Source: Acidobacteriota bacterium (GTDB lineage Bacteria > Acidobacteriota > Terriglobia > Bryobacterales > Bryobacteraceae). From it: a DNA stretch of 38,103 bases. The stretch is from NCBI GenBank assembly GCA_016201205.1, contig JACQDF010000052.1:1-38103 (forward strand), in the 5' to 3' direction. Shown piece after piece: positions 16,240 through 24,796 of the stretch (its first letter is position 1; each line of letters begins with the position of its first letter). The position numbers were made by a program, and so were the translations under genes. The notes beneath the pieces were generated by a model that saw only the letters and a list, made by a program, of their open reading frames with translations, ran no database searches and was not told the origin of the DNA.

Positions 16240-19200
16240 TTAGAACAGCGCTTTCAGGGCGAAGGTCACCTGCCGCTGCCCGTGCCCTTTCTCCTCCGTG
16301 AGCGTGCCAAAGGCCGTGTTTGCCGGCGCGGTAGTGGGCGCGGCGAATTGCACGTGGTTCATGGTGTTGAACGTCTCCATGCGGAATTGCAGGTTGAATC
16401 CCTCGCGCACCCGGAAGTTCTTGAACAGCGACAAGTCCCAGTTGTTGATGCCATCCGCCCGGATGCCGCTGAAGCGTGTCGGCAGGGTGCGGATGTTGTC
16501 CTGAAGCTGCCGTTGCGGGCTGCGCTCGAAGCCCGTTTCCGTATTAAACCAGCGCTCGGCGCGCCGCTCGCTCACTGGTAACGGGATGTCCGCCAGACGG
16601 CCGTTGAAAATCGCATTGCCGAAACCGAGTGTGTCTCCGGTCTGTCCTTCGAACCATCCCTGCAACTGCCAGCCTCCCAGCCAGCGGTTCCTCTTTCGCA
16701 ATGGAAGCTCGTAGATCGCGCTCAGGACAAAGCGGTGCGTGAAGTCCAGGTCGCTGATTACCTTCTCCACGCGCGAGTCCGTGTCATTCAGGTAATTGCG
16801 GCCTTCCATGAACTTCGAATACGTCCAGCTCGCCAGCAGCGCGAGTCCGTGGCTCATGCGCTTTTCCACCTGCGTCTGCAACGAATGGAAATAGGAATAC
16901 CCAGCGGGCTCGTTGACCGTGCTCGAGGTGAAATGCGGCAGCGGCCGCAATAACTGGCTGCGGGAAACGCGCTGGCCGCTCAGCCCTGTCCCATTGAATT
17001 CGGCGATCCCGAAGAATGGATTCGTCACCTGGGAGCTCAGCAAATCGATGTTCGCCTGATCGCGCACCGCTGATGTGGACAAGTATTGCCTCGGCACCGG
17101 TGTGAGCTGGCGGCTCACCAGGATTTTGCTGCCCCGGTTGCCAACATAGGAGACCTCGGCCACGAGGCGCGCCGGCAGCTCACGCTGTATGGAAAACGAC
17201 CAGCGCTGCATATTGGCATTGAGAGGCGCCTGGGAGAAGAAGCTGATGCCACGGCCGAGAAACGTTCTCAGGCCGCCGCCCGCGCCCGAGGGCGCCTCCA
17301 ACCCGGTGGGGAACGGATTGGCCAGCGTGGCGCGGAATGTCAGGCCGTTGTCCAGGCTGGGAATGACGTTCGTGGGCTGGCTGAACCCTCCTTGGTTCAC
17401 ATCCAACCGGTCGATGCCCAGCAGGTCATAAAAAATGCCGTATCCGGAGCGGATCACGGTCCGCTTGTTCCACTGGTAGGCCACCCCCAGGCGCGGAGCG
17501 AAGTTGTTCTTGTCCGCTGTCCACAGACGGCGCGGCAATCCTCCCACGCCGGGGAAGGTCAAGCCGCCGGCGGTCCGAAAGGCCGAGGCCGCGACTTCCG
17601 GAATCGGATTGCGGGCATAGTTGGCGCGCACCTGCGCCTCGACCGGATTCGGCGTCACCTCGTCGAAACCGCGAATGCTGCGATTGAAACGCTCCGTGGT
17701 CGGCCCTTCGTACTCATAGCGCAGGCCCGCGTTCAGCGTAAGCTTCCGGGTCACTTTCCAGTCGTCCTGAACAAAGAACGCGGTAAACGTGGACTGCTCG
17801 GCTTGTGACGCGTTGATGTCCACCCGCCCACCGCTCGGAATCCCGAGCAGCATGGACGCCAGCCCTTGCCCGATCGGCGCGCCCGGCGAGTTGTCCAGCG
17901 GCCCGCGCGTCCAGGTGTTGGCGAACTCGAGCCGCGGCGCCACGTTGCCATAGTTGTACGCGTTCTCCCGCATCAGCCGGTAGTCGCCGCCGATGCGAAT
18001 GCTGTGGTTGCCGCGGATCTTGGTCAGCGTGCCGGTGAACGTCTGATAGTAGGCAACGCGCGAATCGCCGCCATTCGCACTGAGGTTCGTGTACGCTCCC
18101 CCGTCTGTCACCACCTCCGGAAACGCAATCCCTGCCGGGTCATTTTTCGCGTTGATCTCACGCACCAGGCTTTCGGAGAATCCAAGCTGCCGCAAGTCGA
18201 ATCCCTGGCTGAAGCGCGAGTTCGCCGGCTTCTGATACGTAAGCCCATACCGGACGTTCAGCAGGAGCTGCGGGTTGAACACATAGACATCGTCAAAGAC
18301 GACGCCGTAACCGGGCCGCTCGTTGATATTGCCGTTGGCCAGCGTCGGCATCTGCTGCACTTCATTGCGCCAGGTGTTCCTGTTGAAGCGGGCAAAAATG
18401 CGGTGCCGCTCGCTGAAGTTGTGATCGACGCGGCCCAGGTAGGAGCCCCAGAGCCGGTTGTCGGTGGCGATTCTGAAATAATTCTGACGCCCGTCGGCGG
18501 TGCCCGGCGAATTCGGATCCGCGAAGTAGGAGAGCAGATTCTTTGCAATGGGGTCGATCCGGCTGGCTGGAACGACGTTGCCGGCCAGCGGCTGGCGGCT
18601 GAAACGCCCTCCCGGGGCGGCGGCGATCGAGGCCGGATCGTAGATCTGATAAAGCGCTCCCAGCCGCAACAAGCCGGAGAAATCGCCGCGCTTCTGCTCC
18701 GGCGTCGGCACCGTGCCCGTGAAGGTTGTCTCCCGCCGCACCTTGACGCCTTCGTATCCGAAGCTCCAGAACGTGCGGTTCCGCCCGTCGTACACCTTCG
18801 GAAGAAAGGCAGGGCCGGTGAGCGTCGTCCCCCAGCGCCGGTGCAGCCAGCCCGGCGTGGCCGTCTGAATCTTGCGCTCATCGATGGGGCCGGTGTTGGG
18901 GTCATACAAGAACCGGTTCAGGAACCAGGGCCGCGCCCGCAAGTTCGAATTGAACAGATAGCCCGTGCCGTGCAGGCTGTTGCCGCCGGACCGCAGGCTG
19001 ACGTTGACGACGGCGCCGGCCGCGTGGCCCTGGCTGGCGTCGTAGGCGGCCGTATGGATCTTGAATTCCTGCACCAGGTCCTGCGGGGGCCCATAGGCTG
19101 TCGTGTTATTGAACATGTTCGGCGCGCCATCGAGCGTCACCTCGCTCGATCCCGTACGCGTGCCGTTGACGACGAGCGTCGTGCTGGCCGAACCCGTGTC

Positions 19201-19707
19201 GAACGGATTCTGGCCGTTTCCGCGGCCAGTCGCGCTGATCACGCCGGCCGACAGACGCGCCAGATAGAACGGGTTGCCGCCAACGATGGGCAGCTCGGTC
19301 GCCTGCTGCTGCCCGATCACGCTGCCCGTTGATGCAGTCGATGTCTCGAGCAGCGGCGCTTCCGCCGTCACGTTCACCGACTCCGTAATGGCGCCGACTT
19401 CCAGAGCGAAATCCACTTGCAGCCGGTCGTTGACGCGCAGCTCGAGGCCCTCGCGCACCGCCTTCTTGAATCCCTGCGCTTCCGCCACCAGGCGGTACTT
19501 ACCTGGCAGCAGGTAGGGAATGTCGTAGCTGCCAGCGCTGTTGGTGACCGAGGACACCACCGTGTTCGTCGCTGCGTTGACGGCTTCCACCTTGACGCCG
19601 GGTATCACCGCCTGGCTGGAATCGACCACCCGGCCGGTAATCGAGCCGCGGGTTTCCTGCGCCGGAGCCAGCGCCGGAAGAACAAGCACAAGGAGTGTAA
19701 ACCTCAT
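16240..19707 (-). CDS. TonB-dependent receptor with carboxypeptidase-regulatory domain (Oar-like), copy 2
   Basis: The 1,155-residue protein has a short signal peptide (about 1-17, ALAPAQ) and a carboxypeptidase-regulatory domain (GSITGRVVDSSQAVIPGVKV, then SYDIPYLLPGKYRLVAEAQG). Next come a plug region (LVVNGTRTGSSEVTLDGAPN) and a large barrel ending ...TFALKALF with the terminal aromatic used for outer-membrane insertion. It should import a large ligand in a TonB-dependent way. It resembles copy 1 in plan but is clearly diverged, so the two probably serve different ligands or arose by an old duplication. The ATG at 19707 has AGGTG five bases ahead on the minus strand. No SusD-like partner gene is present. 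Confidence 0.92.
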   Translation of the reverse strand: MRFTLLVLVLPALAPAQETRGSITGRVVDSSQAVIPGVKVEAVNAATNTVVSSVTNSAGSYDIPYLLPGKYRLVAEAQGFKKAVREGLELRVNDRLQVDFALEVGAITESVNVTAEAPLLETSTASTGSVIGQQQATELPIVGGNPFYLARLSAGVISATGRGNGQNPFDTGSASTTLVVNGTRTGSSEVTLDGAPNMFNNTTAYGPPQDLVQEFKIHTAAYDASQGHAAGAVVNVSLRSGGNSLHGTGYLFNSNLRARPWFLNRFLYDPNTGPIDERKIQTATPGWLHRRWGTTLTGPAFLPKVYDGRNRTFWSFGYEGVKVRRETTFTGTVPTPEQKRGDFSGLLRLGALYQIYDPASIAAAPGGRFSRQPLAGNVVPASRIDPIAKNLLSYFADPNSPGTADGRQNYFRIATDNRLWGSYLGRVDHNFSERHRIFARFNRNTWRNEVQQMPTLANGNINERPGYGVVFDDVYVFNPQLLLNVRYGLTYQKPANSRFSQGFDLRQLGFSESLVREINAKNDPAGIAFPEVVTDGGAYTNLSANGGDSRVAYYQTFTGTLTKIRGNHSIRIGGDYRLMRENAYNYGNVAPRLEFANTWTRGPLDNSPGAPIGQGLASMLLGIPSGGRVDINASQAEQSTFTAFFVQDDWKVTRKLTLNAGLRYEYEGPTTERFNRSIRGFDEVTPNPVEAQVRANYARNPIPEVAASAFRTAGGLTFPGVGGLPRRLWTADKNNFAPRLGVAYQWNKRTVIRSGYGIFYDLLGIDRLDVNQGGFSQPTNVIPSLDNGLTFRATLANPFPTGLEAPSGAGGGLRTFLGRGISFFSQAPLNANMQRWSFSIQRELPARLVAEVSYVGNRGSKILVSRQLTPVPRQYLSTSAVRDQANIDLLSSQVTNPFFGIAEFNGTGLSGQRVSRSQLLRPLPHFTSSTVNEPAGYSYFHSLQTQVEKRMSHGLALLASWTYSKFMEGRNYLNDTDSRVEKVISDLDFTHRFVLSAIYELPLRKRNRWLGGWQLQGWFEGQTGDTLGFGNAIFNGRLADIPLPVSERRAERWFNTETGFERSPQRQLQDNIRTLPTRFSGIRADGINNWDLSLFKNFRVREGFNLQFRMETFNTMNHVQFAAPTTAPANTAFGTLTEEKGHGQRQVTFALKALF

Positions 19708-19784
19708 AGCACACCTATCACCTTTTATCACATACGAACCCGGCGTATGGGATCATCCCCTTCCAGCACCTCGACCCACCCCGG

Positions 19785-19829
19785 TGATTCGGCGGGAGTT
19801 ACTGAGCCGCGAGCGTCAGCGAGCGGTCA
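19785..19829. repeat. 45-bp direct repeat, left copy
   Basis: This segment is identical over 45 bases to 23679-23723. The two copies lie about 3.9 kb apart in the same orientation and bracket the phoH-ybeY-corC-era operon. The right half (core CCGCGAGCGTCAGCGAGCGG) has imperfect dyad symmetry. The rest of the 19708-19988 gap holds the two start regions and no further gene that I can support. Confidence 0.85.
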
Positions 19830-19860
19830 CGTTACGCACCCGGGAAACCGGAAAAATCGC

Positions 19861-19887
19861 TTGAAAACACGGCAATTGTGCTATACT
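19861..19887 (+). promoter_or_regulatory. Promoter of the phoH-ybeY-corC-era operon
   Basis: TTGAAA (19861-19866) and TATACT (19882-19887) are 15 bp apart; TGC directly before the -10 box makes it an extended -10 promoter, which tolerates a short spacer. Transcription would begin near 19894, giving a leader of about 95 bases to the ATG at 19989. Confidence 0.6.
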
Positions 19888-19988
19888 TCAGCCAGGATGC
19901 TCCATCCAGTTCCGCGCCAGCGGAGAGCCAGCCAGAGACGCCCCTTTCGACCCACATTTTCCACCCAGGTGACGACGACCCGTATCGA

Positions 19989-21017
19989 ATGAAAGTAAGC
20001 GTTCCGATCACTCGCGGCATTGAATCCCTGTTCGGGACCCGTGATGAGAACATCCGTGTTCTCGAATCCGGTCTCGGCGTCCGCACCGCGCTACGCAGTG
20101 ACTGTCTGGAGATCGAAGGAGAGCAGGACAACGTAAAGCGCGCCGAAGATATCCTCTCGGATTACCTGCAACTCATCAGCGAAGGGATGGTGTTCAACAA
20201 CGGCGACCTGAACAGCTATCTGCGCATTGTCACCGGCGATGCCAGCATGAGCTTGCGGAATCTTGTTCAAAGCGGCAGGCAGCGCAGCTTTGGGAAGAAA
20301 GCGCTTGCCCCTAAGAGCATCAACCAGCAGCGCTACGTCGAGGCCATCGAGCGCCACGATCTGGTCTTCGGCATCGGCCCGGCCGGCACGGGCAAGACGT
20401 ATCTTGCCGTCGCCATGGCCATTTCCGCGCTTCTGAGCAAGCGCGTAAGCCGTATGATTCTCACCCGGCCGGCGGTGGAAGCCGGCGAGCGGCTCGGCTT
20501 TCTCCCCGGAACGCTGCAAGAGAAGGTGGATCCGTTTCTCCGCCCGCTCTACGATGCGCTTTACGATATGCTGGAAGCCGAGAAGGTGGAAAAGCTGATG
20601 GAGCGCAACACGATTGAAGTGGCGCCCATCGCGTTCATGCGCGGCCGCACGTTGAACGACAGCTTCATTATTCTCGATGAAGCGCAGAACTGCACCCCCG
20701 AGCAGATGAAGATGCTCCTCACGCGCCAGGGCTTCAACTCGAAGACCGTCGTTACCGGCGATCTGACGCAGATCGACCTGCCCGTGCCCAAGCGCAGCGG
20801 TCTTGTGGAAGCAGCGGAGTTGCTGCGCGGCATCGATGGCATCAGCTTCGTCTACTTCGACGAGCGCGATGTCGTCCGGCACAATCTGGTACAACGCATC
20901 GTGAAAGCTTACGAGAGGCGTCAGGATCTGCTCAACGGCCCGCAGTTGTCTCTCAAGCTTGCCGAACCCAGCTTCGAAAAGCCTGCCTCCTCCGGAACGC
21001 CGCAAGCGTCCGAATGA
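19989..21017 (+). CDS. phoH: PhoH-like ATPase
   Basis: The 342-residue PhoH-family P-loop protein has an N-terminal KH-like region (IESLFGTRDENIRVLE, then LEIEGEQDNV) and an ATPase core. Walker A is GPAGTGKT (130-137) and Walker B is FIILDEAQN (226-234); TRPAVEAGERLGFLPG and VVTGDLTQIDLP complete the family signature. It is thought to be an RNA helicase-like ATPase working with YbeY in RNA maturation. The ATG at 19989 is preferred because the family normally starts just before this LFG motif; an earlier in-frame GTG at 19878 overlaps the -10 box. No good ribosome site lies close to 19989. It leads a four-gene operon with ybeY 12 bases downstream. Confidence 0.92.
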   Translation: MKVSVPITRGIESLFGTRDENIRVLESGLGVRTALRSDCLEIEGEQDNVKRAEDILSDYLQLISEGMVFNNGDLNSYLRIVTGDASMSLRNLVQSGRQRSFGKKALAPKSINQQRYVEAIERHDLVFGIGPAGTGKTYLAVAMAISALLSKRVSRMILTRPAVEAGERLGFLPGTLQEKVDPFLRPLYDALYDMLEAEKVEKLMERNTIEVAPIAFMRGRTLNDSFIILDEAQNCTPEQMKMLLTRQGFNSKTVVTGDLTQIDLPVPKRSGLVEAAELLRGIDGISFVYFDERDVVRHNLVQRIVKAYERRQDLLNGPQLSLKLAEPSFEKPASSGTPQASE

Positions 21018-21029
21018 TCCGCTCCATTT

Positions 21030-21434
21030 ATGTCTGAAGAAGGCAGTACGATCCTCTTTGAGCGCTGTGCACCGCTTGACCGCCGGCGCCTGCGGGCGTT
21101 CCACCGCCGCTTGCAGGTGGAAATAGCGGGCGCGTATTTCAACCGCTTCCTGGGACAGGACGAGCCAACCGATGTTCTCTCGTTTCCCAGCGGCACAGGC
21201 GGCGCCTTGCCCGGTGAAATCGCCATCTCCGCCGGCCGGGCCGCCGTCCAGGCCCGCAAGTTCGGCCACAGTCTCGAAACCGAGATCGAGATTCTCATGC
21301 TCCATGGAGCGCTTCATTTAGAGGGCATGGACCACGAGACTGACGGTGGCGAGATGGGCCGGGCGGAACATGCCTTGCGGCGCAAGTTCGGCCTGCCCAC
21401 GGGCTTGATCCGGCGAGCGAGGAGACGGCGATGA
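21030..21434 (+). CDS. ybeY: Endoribonuclease YbeY
   Basis: The 134-residue protein carries the UPF0054 zinc motif H92-G-A-L-H96-L-E-G-M-D-H102, in which three histidines bind the metal of this single-strand endoribonuclease used in 16S rRNA 3' maturation and ribosome quality control. PTDVLSFP (46-53) and GEIAIS (62-67) are also family-typical. It is a little shorter at the N-terminus than the usual ~150 residues, but the ATG at 21030 is the only start that fits the spacing from phoH. Its stop overlaps the start of the CorC-like gene by four bases, consistent with translational coupling. Order phoH-ybeY-corC-era is conserved in many bacteria. Confidence 0.93.
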   Translation: MSEEGSTILFERCAPLDRRRLRAFHRRLQVEIAGAYFNRFLGQDEPTDVLSFPSGTGGALPGEIAISAGRAAVQARKFGHSLETEIEILMLHGALHLEGMDHETDGGEMGRAEHALRRKFGLPTGLIRRARRRR

Positions 21435-22684
21435 CGATTCTCCTGCTCATCGCCATGTTCGCCTTCAGCCTGCTGGTGATCTGCGTCAGCTTCGTTCACC
21501 TGCTTTGCCGCGAGAGTCTCCGGATCAAAGCACGGGAGCTTGCTTCCATCGAGTTTTACCGGGAGACGCTCCAGGACCGCCTGGGGATGGAGGCTGAACA
21601 CGGCGCTTTGGTCTTCTCGCTGGTGCGCCACTTCGGCCTTCTGGCGCTTGCCATCGTGGCCATGGCCATCACGCTGATGGGAGATTCCCCCCTCTGGCGC
21701 GCCGTGCTGGAAGCCTTTGGCCTCTCTTCCCTGCTCATGCTGGCCACCAGCTACGTGGCGCCGCGCTTTCTCTATCGCAATACCAGCGGCAAGTGGGTGA
21801 TGGCGCTTCTCCCCCTCCTGCGGCTGGCCGCGATCGTATCGCGGCCGATCATCGCCACCCTCGAGTTTATTCAAAGCCTGGCGGACCTGGGCGATCAGAC
21901 CGCCGGGCAGGAACAGGAAGCGACGCCGGAAGAACATATCGAGGCGCTGATCGAAGCCGGCAAAGAGGAGGGAATCCTCGAAGAAAGCGACGAGCGGCTC
22001 ATTCAGTCCGTGGTCGCGTTTGGCGACAAGACGGTCCGCGAAGTGATGACTGCGCGTCCTAACATCGTGGCCATCGCCGCCGACCGCACACTGGAAGAAT
22101 TGCGCAACCTCGTGATCAACGAGCAATACTCCCGTGTGCCGGTCTACGAAGGCGCCATCGACAACCTCATCGGCTTCGTGCACGTCCGCGATATGTTCGA
22201 GCTGGACGCCGGCCAGCGTTCGGCTCGATTGGTGAAATCCATGATCCGGCCTCTGCACATCGTTCCCGAGAGCAAGCCGGTCCGCGATCTGCTGCGCGAG
22301 ATGCAGCGCGACAGCGTCCATATGGCCGGCGTGGTCGATGAATACGGCAACACCGCCGGCATCGCCACCATGGAAGACCTGGTCGAGGAGATTCTGGGCG
22401 AGATTCGCGATGAGCACGAGCCGGGCGTCGACGCCGTTCCGGACGCGGATGGCGCCTACCTCGTGGCCGGCAACTTCGACCTCGACAATCTCAAACACCT
22501 GCTCGACTTCACTCCGGAAGAAGAGACCGAAGCCACCACCGTCGGCGGGCTGGTGACCGAATGGCTCGGCTACGTGCCCAGGAGCGGAGAGGCGGTCGAG
22601 CGGGAGGGCATCCGCATCGAAGTCATGGCCAGCGACGAGCGCCGGGTGGAAAGACTCCGGGTGCGCAAAGCTGTCAACGCATGA
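21431..22684 (+). CDS. CorC/HlyC-family membrane protein with CBS domains
   Basis: The 417-residue protein starts with a DUF21/CNNM-like membrane domain (hydrophobic segments about 2-22, 60-80, 88-110 and 118-140). A linker ([20 protein letters not shown]) leads to a CBS pair ([15 protein letters not shown], then [20 protein letters not shown], then [18 protein letters not shown]), and a C-terminal CorC/HlyC transport-associated domain ([13 protein letters not shown], then [12 protein letters not shown]). The family is linked to magnesium and cobalt efflux; older labels call it hemolysin. CBS domains probably bind adenine nucleotides. Start and stop both overlap neighbours (ybeY 21431-21434; era 22681-22684), so the operon is tightly coupled. 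Confidence 0.9.
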   Translation: MTILLLIAMFAFSLLVICVSFVHLLCRESLRIKARELASIEFYRETLQDRLGMEAEHGALVFSLVRHFGLLALAIVAMAITLMGDSPLWRAVLEAFGLSSLLMLATSYVAPRFLYRNTSGKWVMALLPLLRLAAIVSRPIIATLEFIQSLADLGDQTAGQEQEATPEEHIEALIEAGKEEGILEESDERLIQSVVAFGDKTVREVMTARPNIVAIAADRTLEELRNLVINEQYSRVPVYEGAIDNLIGFVHVRDMFELDAGQRSARLVKSMIRPLHIVPESKPVRDLLREMQRDSVHMAGVVDEYGNTAGIATMEDLVEEILGEIRDEHEPGVDAVPDADGAYLVAGNFDLDNLKHLLDFTPEEETEATTVGGLVTEWLGYVPRSGEAVEREGIRIEVMASDERRVERLRVRKAVNA

Positions 22685-23610
22685 GTGCCCCGGCGAATCA
22701 CGTTTCCGGGTTTGTCTCCATCATCGGCCGCCCGAACGCCGGCAAGTCGACTCTGATGAACGCCCTGTTGGGGACGAAGCTGGCGATTGTCGCCGACAAG
22801 CCGCAAACCACACGCACCGCGATTCAAGGAGTGCTGACGCTGCCCGAAGCGCAGATTGTGTTCGTTGACACCCCGGGGATTCACGAGCCCAGACACCTGC
22901 TGCACAAGCGCATGCTGGAGCGCATCCGGGAGGCGCTCGTAGGCCGTGATCTCATTCTGTTTCTCGCCGACGCTGCCGTTGCTTTTTCACGAAAGGATGA
23001 GCAGGCGCTCGAATGGATCCGCAAGCTCGCAACACCGGCTGTGCTGGTCCTGAACAAGATTGATCTGGTGGAAACCAAGCCGCTGCTGCTGACCCTGATC
23101 GACGAATACCGCCGGCGCCACGAATTCGCCGAATTTCTCCCCGTTTCCGCGCTCACCGGCGAGGGCCTCGATCTTCTGAGGAAGGTGCTGCTCGCGCGCC
23201 TGCCGCAGGGACCGCGTTATTTTCCCGAGGATCACCTCACCGACCTGCCGGAGCGCTTCCTTGCCGCTGAGCTGATTCGCGAGAAGATTCTGCACCTGAC
23301 GCGCGAGGAAGTGCCGCATTCGGTGGCGGTGATCATCGACCGATGGGAGGAGGAGCCGCGGCCCGGCGGCGCTGTGCTCACCCGGATTCTGGCGACCGTC
23401 CACGTCGAGCGGCCCGGGCACAAGGCCATTCTCATCGGCCGGAAAGGGGCCATGCTGAAGCAGATCGGCTCGCTCGCCCGCCGGGAGATGGAGCGCCTCC
23501 TGGACCGGAAAATCTTCCTCGAACTGTTCGTCAAGGTCAGCGAAGACTGGCGCCGGCGCGCCCCCTTCCTCAACGAGCTGGACCAACTCTCCGTCCCCCG
23601 TACACAATAG
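22681..23610 (+). CDS. era: GTPase Era
   Basis: The 309-residue GTPase has G1 GRPNAGKS (16-23), G2 around the PQTTR of residues 41-45, G3 DTPG (63-66) and G4 NKID. A C-terminal KH domain follows, with HKAILIGRKGAMLKQIG and ARREMERLLDRKIFLELFVK. Era binds the 3' end of 16S rRNA and assists assembly of the small subunit. The ATG at 22681 overlaps the CorC stop (ATGA); an in-frame reading upstream lies within corC and is not used. It is the last gene of the operon. Directly after it are a short open frame and the right copy of the 45-bp repeat. Confidence 0.95.
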   Translation: MSAPANHVSGFVSIIGRPNAGKSTLMNALLGTKLAIVADKPQTTRTAIQGVLTLPEAQIVFVDTPGIHEPRHLLHKRMLERIREALVGRDLILFLADAAVAFSRKDEQALEWIRKLATPAVLVLNKIDLVETKPLLLTLIDEYRRRHEFAEFLPVSALTGEGLDLLRKVLLARLPQGPRYFPEDHLTDLPERFLAAELIREKILHLTREEVPHSVAVIIDRWEEEPRPGGAVLTRILATVHVERPGHKAILIGRKGAMLKQIGSLARREMERLLDRKIFLELFVKVSEDWRRRAPFLNELDQLSVPRTQ

Positions 23611-23618
23611 TCTTTTCC

Positions 23619-23681
23619 ATGAACCCTGCCCCGCTGACATTGCAACAACTGCGCCAGATGGCTCGGCAACGGTTGCACTGA
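23619..23681 (+). pseudogene. 20-codon open frame ending inside the 45-bp repeat (possible gene remnant)
   Basis: An ATG at 23619 opens a 20-codon frame (MNPAPLTLQQLRQMARQRLH) that ends in the TGA formed by the first bases of the repeat copy at 23679. It reads like the start of a real protein cut off by the repeat, for instance a Rho-N-like LTLQQLRQMA helix, but it may be a small peptide or chance. No ribosome site is evident. Confidence 0.3.
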
Positions 23682-23723
23682 TTCGGCGGGAGTTACTGAG
23701 CCGCGAGCGTCAGCGAGCGGTCA
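23679..23723. repeat. 45-bp direct repeat, right copy
   Basis: This is identical to 19785-19829 and in the same orientation, located 68 bases after era. The sequence identity ends abruptly on both sides. The remaining bases up to the MoxR gene hold only a candidate promoter. Confidence 0.85.
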
Positions 23724-23781
23724 GGCTCCCCCAAACGGTTAAGCACCCGAAATCCACGTTCGGCAAGCGGGCGCCATCCGC

Positions 23782-23787
23782 TAAGAT
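23782..23787 (+). promoter_or_regulatory. Candidate -10 box of the moxR gene
   Basis: TAAGAT at 23782-23787 is a reasonable -10 hexamer twelve bases before the ATG at 23800, so the leader would be only a few bases. A -35 box is weak (TTCGGC at 23759-23764, 17-bp spacer). Confidence 0.35.
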
Positions 23788-23799
23788 TAAAATGAAGAA

Positions 23800-24783
23800 A
23801 TGAGCCCGCGGGAAACAGTCGAGGCTCCGCCGGCCGCAGTCCCTCTCTCCCAGGCTTTCTCGCGGCTCTCCGAGCTCGAAGCAGCCCTGGCACAGGCGAT
23901 CCGGGGCAAGGCGGAAGTGATCCGCCTCAGCCTGGTATGCCTGATCGCCAAAGGGCATCTGTTGATCGAAGATGTACCCGGCGTTGGAAAAACCACGCTG
24001 GCGCACGCGCTGGCGCGTTCGGTCCGCTCTTCGTTTCACCGCCTCCAGTTCACTTCGGACATGCTCCCCAGCGACGTGCTTGGCGTCACCATCTACAACG
24101 CGCACACCAGCGAGTTCGAGTTCAAACCGGGACCTATTTTCACTCACTTCCTGCTCGGCGACGAGATCAACCGGGCCACCCCCAAGACCCAGTCGGCCCT
24201 GCTGGAGGCGATGAACGAGCGCCAGATCACCATCGACGGCCGTTCGTATCCGCTCAGCGAGCCCTTCATGGTGATTGCCACCCAGAATCCGGTCGAGCAT
24301 CATGGCACGTATCCGCTGCCTGAGTCGCAGCTCGACCGCTTTCTGATGCGGCTTCGCATCGGTTATCCGGATGAGCATAGCGAGCGCGAGATTCTTCGGG
24401 ACGTGGCCCGTGCGCCTTCGGAGATGCGGGCCGTGCTGAGCGGCGATGAAGTGGTCCAGCTCCAGTCGCTTGCTCCCCGCGTCCGGGTCGAGGAAGCGCT
24501 GGTGGATTACATGCTTTCGATCGTCGCCAGAACGCGCGAGCATGATTCGCTCGCCCTCGGCGTCAGTCCCCGGGGAGCCCAAGCGCTGTACCGGGCCACA
24601 CAGGCGCTGGCGCTGATCGAGGGCCGGGACTACGCGATTCCGGATGACGTCAAACGGCTGGCCATCCCGGTGTTCGCGCACCGCGTCATTATTCACAGCC
24701 GCGTTTCGCCCGGCCAGCGCTCCCACGACCTGGCCGAGCGCATCCTCGAGGAGATTCTGACTTTCGTGGAAGTGCCCTTATAA
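23800..24783 (+). CDS. MoxR-family AAA+ ATPase
   Basis: The 327-residue AAA+ protein has Walker A around DVPGVGKTT (58-66), a Walker B/sensor region LLGDEINRATPKTQSALLEA, sensor 1 in MVIATQNPVEHHGTYPLPE, and the arginine-rich QLDRFLMRLRIGYP. MoxR ATPases act as chaperone-like factors that insert metals or mature protein complexes, usually beside DUF58 and von Willebrand factor A genes. None of those follows here: the next gene, 13 bases on, is a YchF-like GTPase. So this is an orphan MoxR whose client is unknown. The ATG at 23800 fits the family's start; an earlier ATG at 23792 meets a stop at once. Confidence 0.9.
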   Translation: MSPRETVEAPPAAVPLSQAFSRLSELEAALAQAIRGKAEVIRLSLVCLIAKGHLLIEDVPGVGKTTLAHALARSVRSSFHRLQFTSDMLPSDVLGVTIYNAHTSEFEFKPGPIFTHFLLGDEINRATPKTQSALLEAMNERQITIDGRSYPLSEPFMVIATQNPVEHHGTYPLPESQLDRFLMRLRIGYPDEHSEREILRDVARAPSEMRAVLSGDEVVQLQSLAPRVRVEEALVDYMLSIVARTREHDSLALGVSPRGAQALYRATQALALIEGRDYAIPDDVKRLAIPVFAHRVIIHSRVSPGQRSHDLAERILEEILTFVEVPL

Positions 24784-24796
24784 AGCCGCTGATTCC

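Noticed and set aside
19785..19829. Integron attC site
   Set aside because: No core-site pattern (RYYYAAC/GTTRRRY) and no integrase; symmetry is only partial.
19878..19988. Extended N-terminus of PhoH from a GTG at 19878
   Set aside because: That GTG overlaps the -10 box, so it would not be in the transcript; the family normally starts near the ATG at 19989.
20091..22498. Long open frames on the minus strand opposite phoH, ybeY and corC
   Set aside because: They are rich in His, Arg and Gln with no domain signature, typical of antisense frames in GC-rich DNA; the plus strand holds conserved operon genes.
19785..23723. Composite transposon with direct repeats
   Set aside because: No transposase lies between the repeats; the interior is the conserved phoH-ybeY-corC-era operon.
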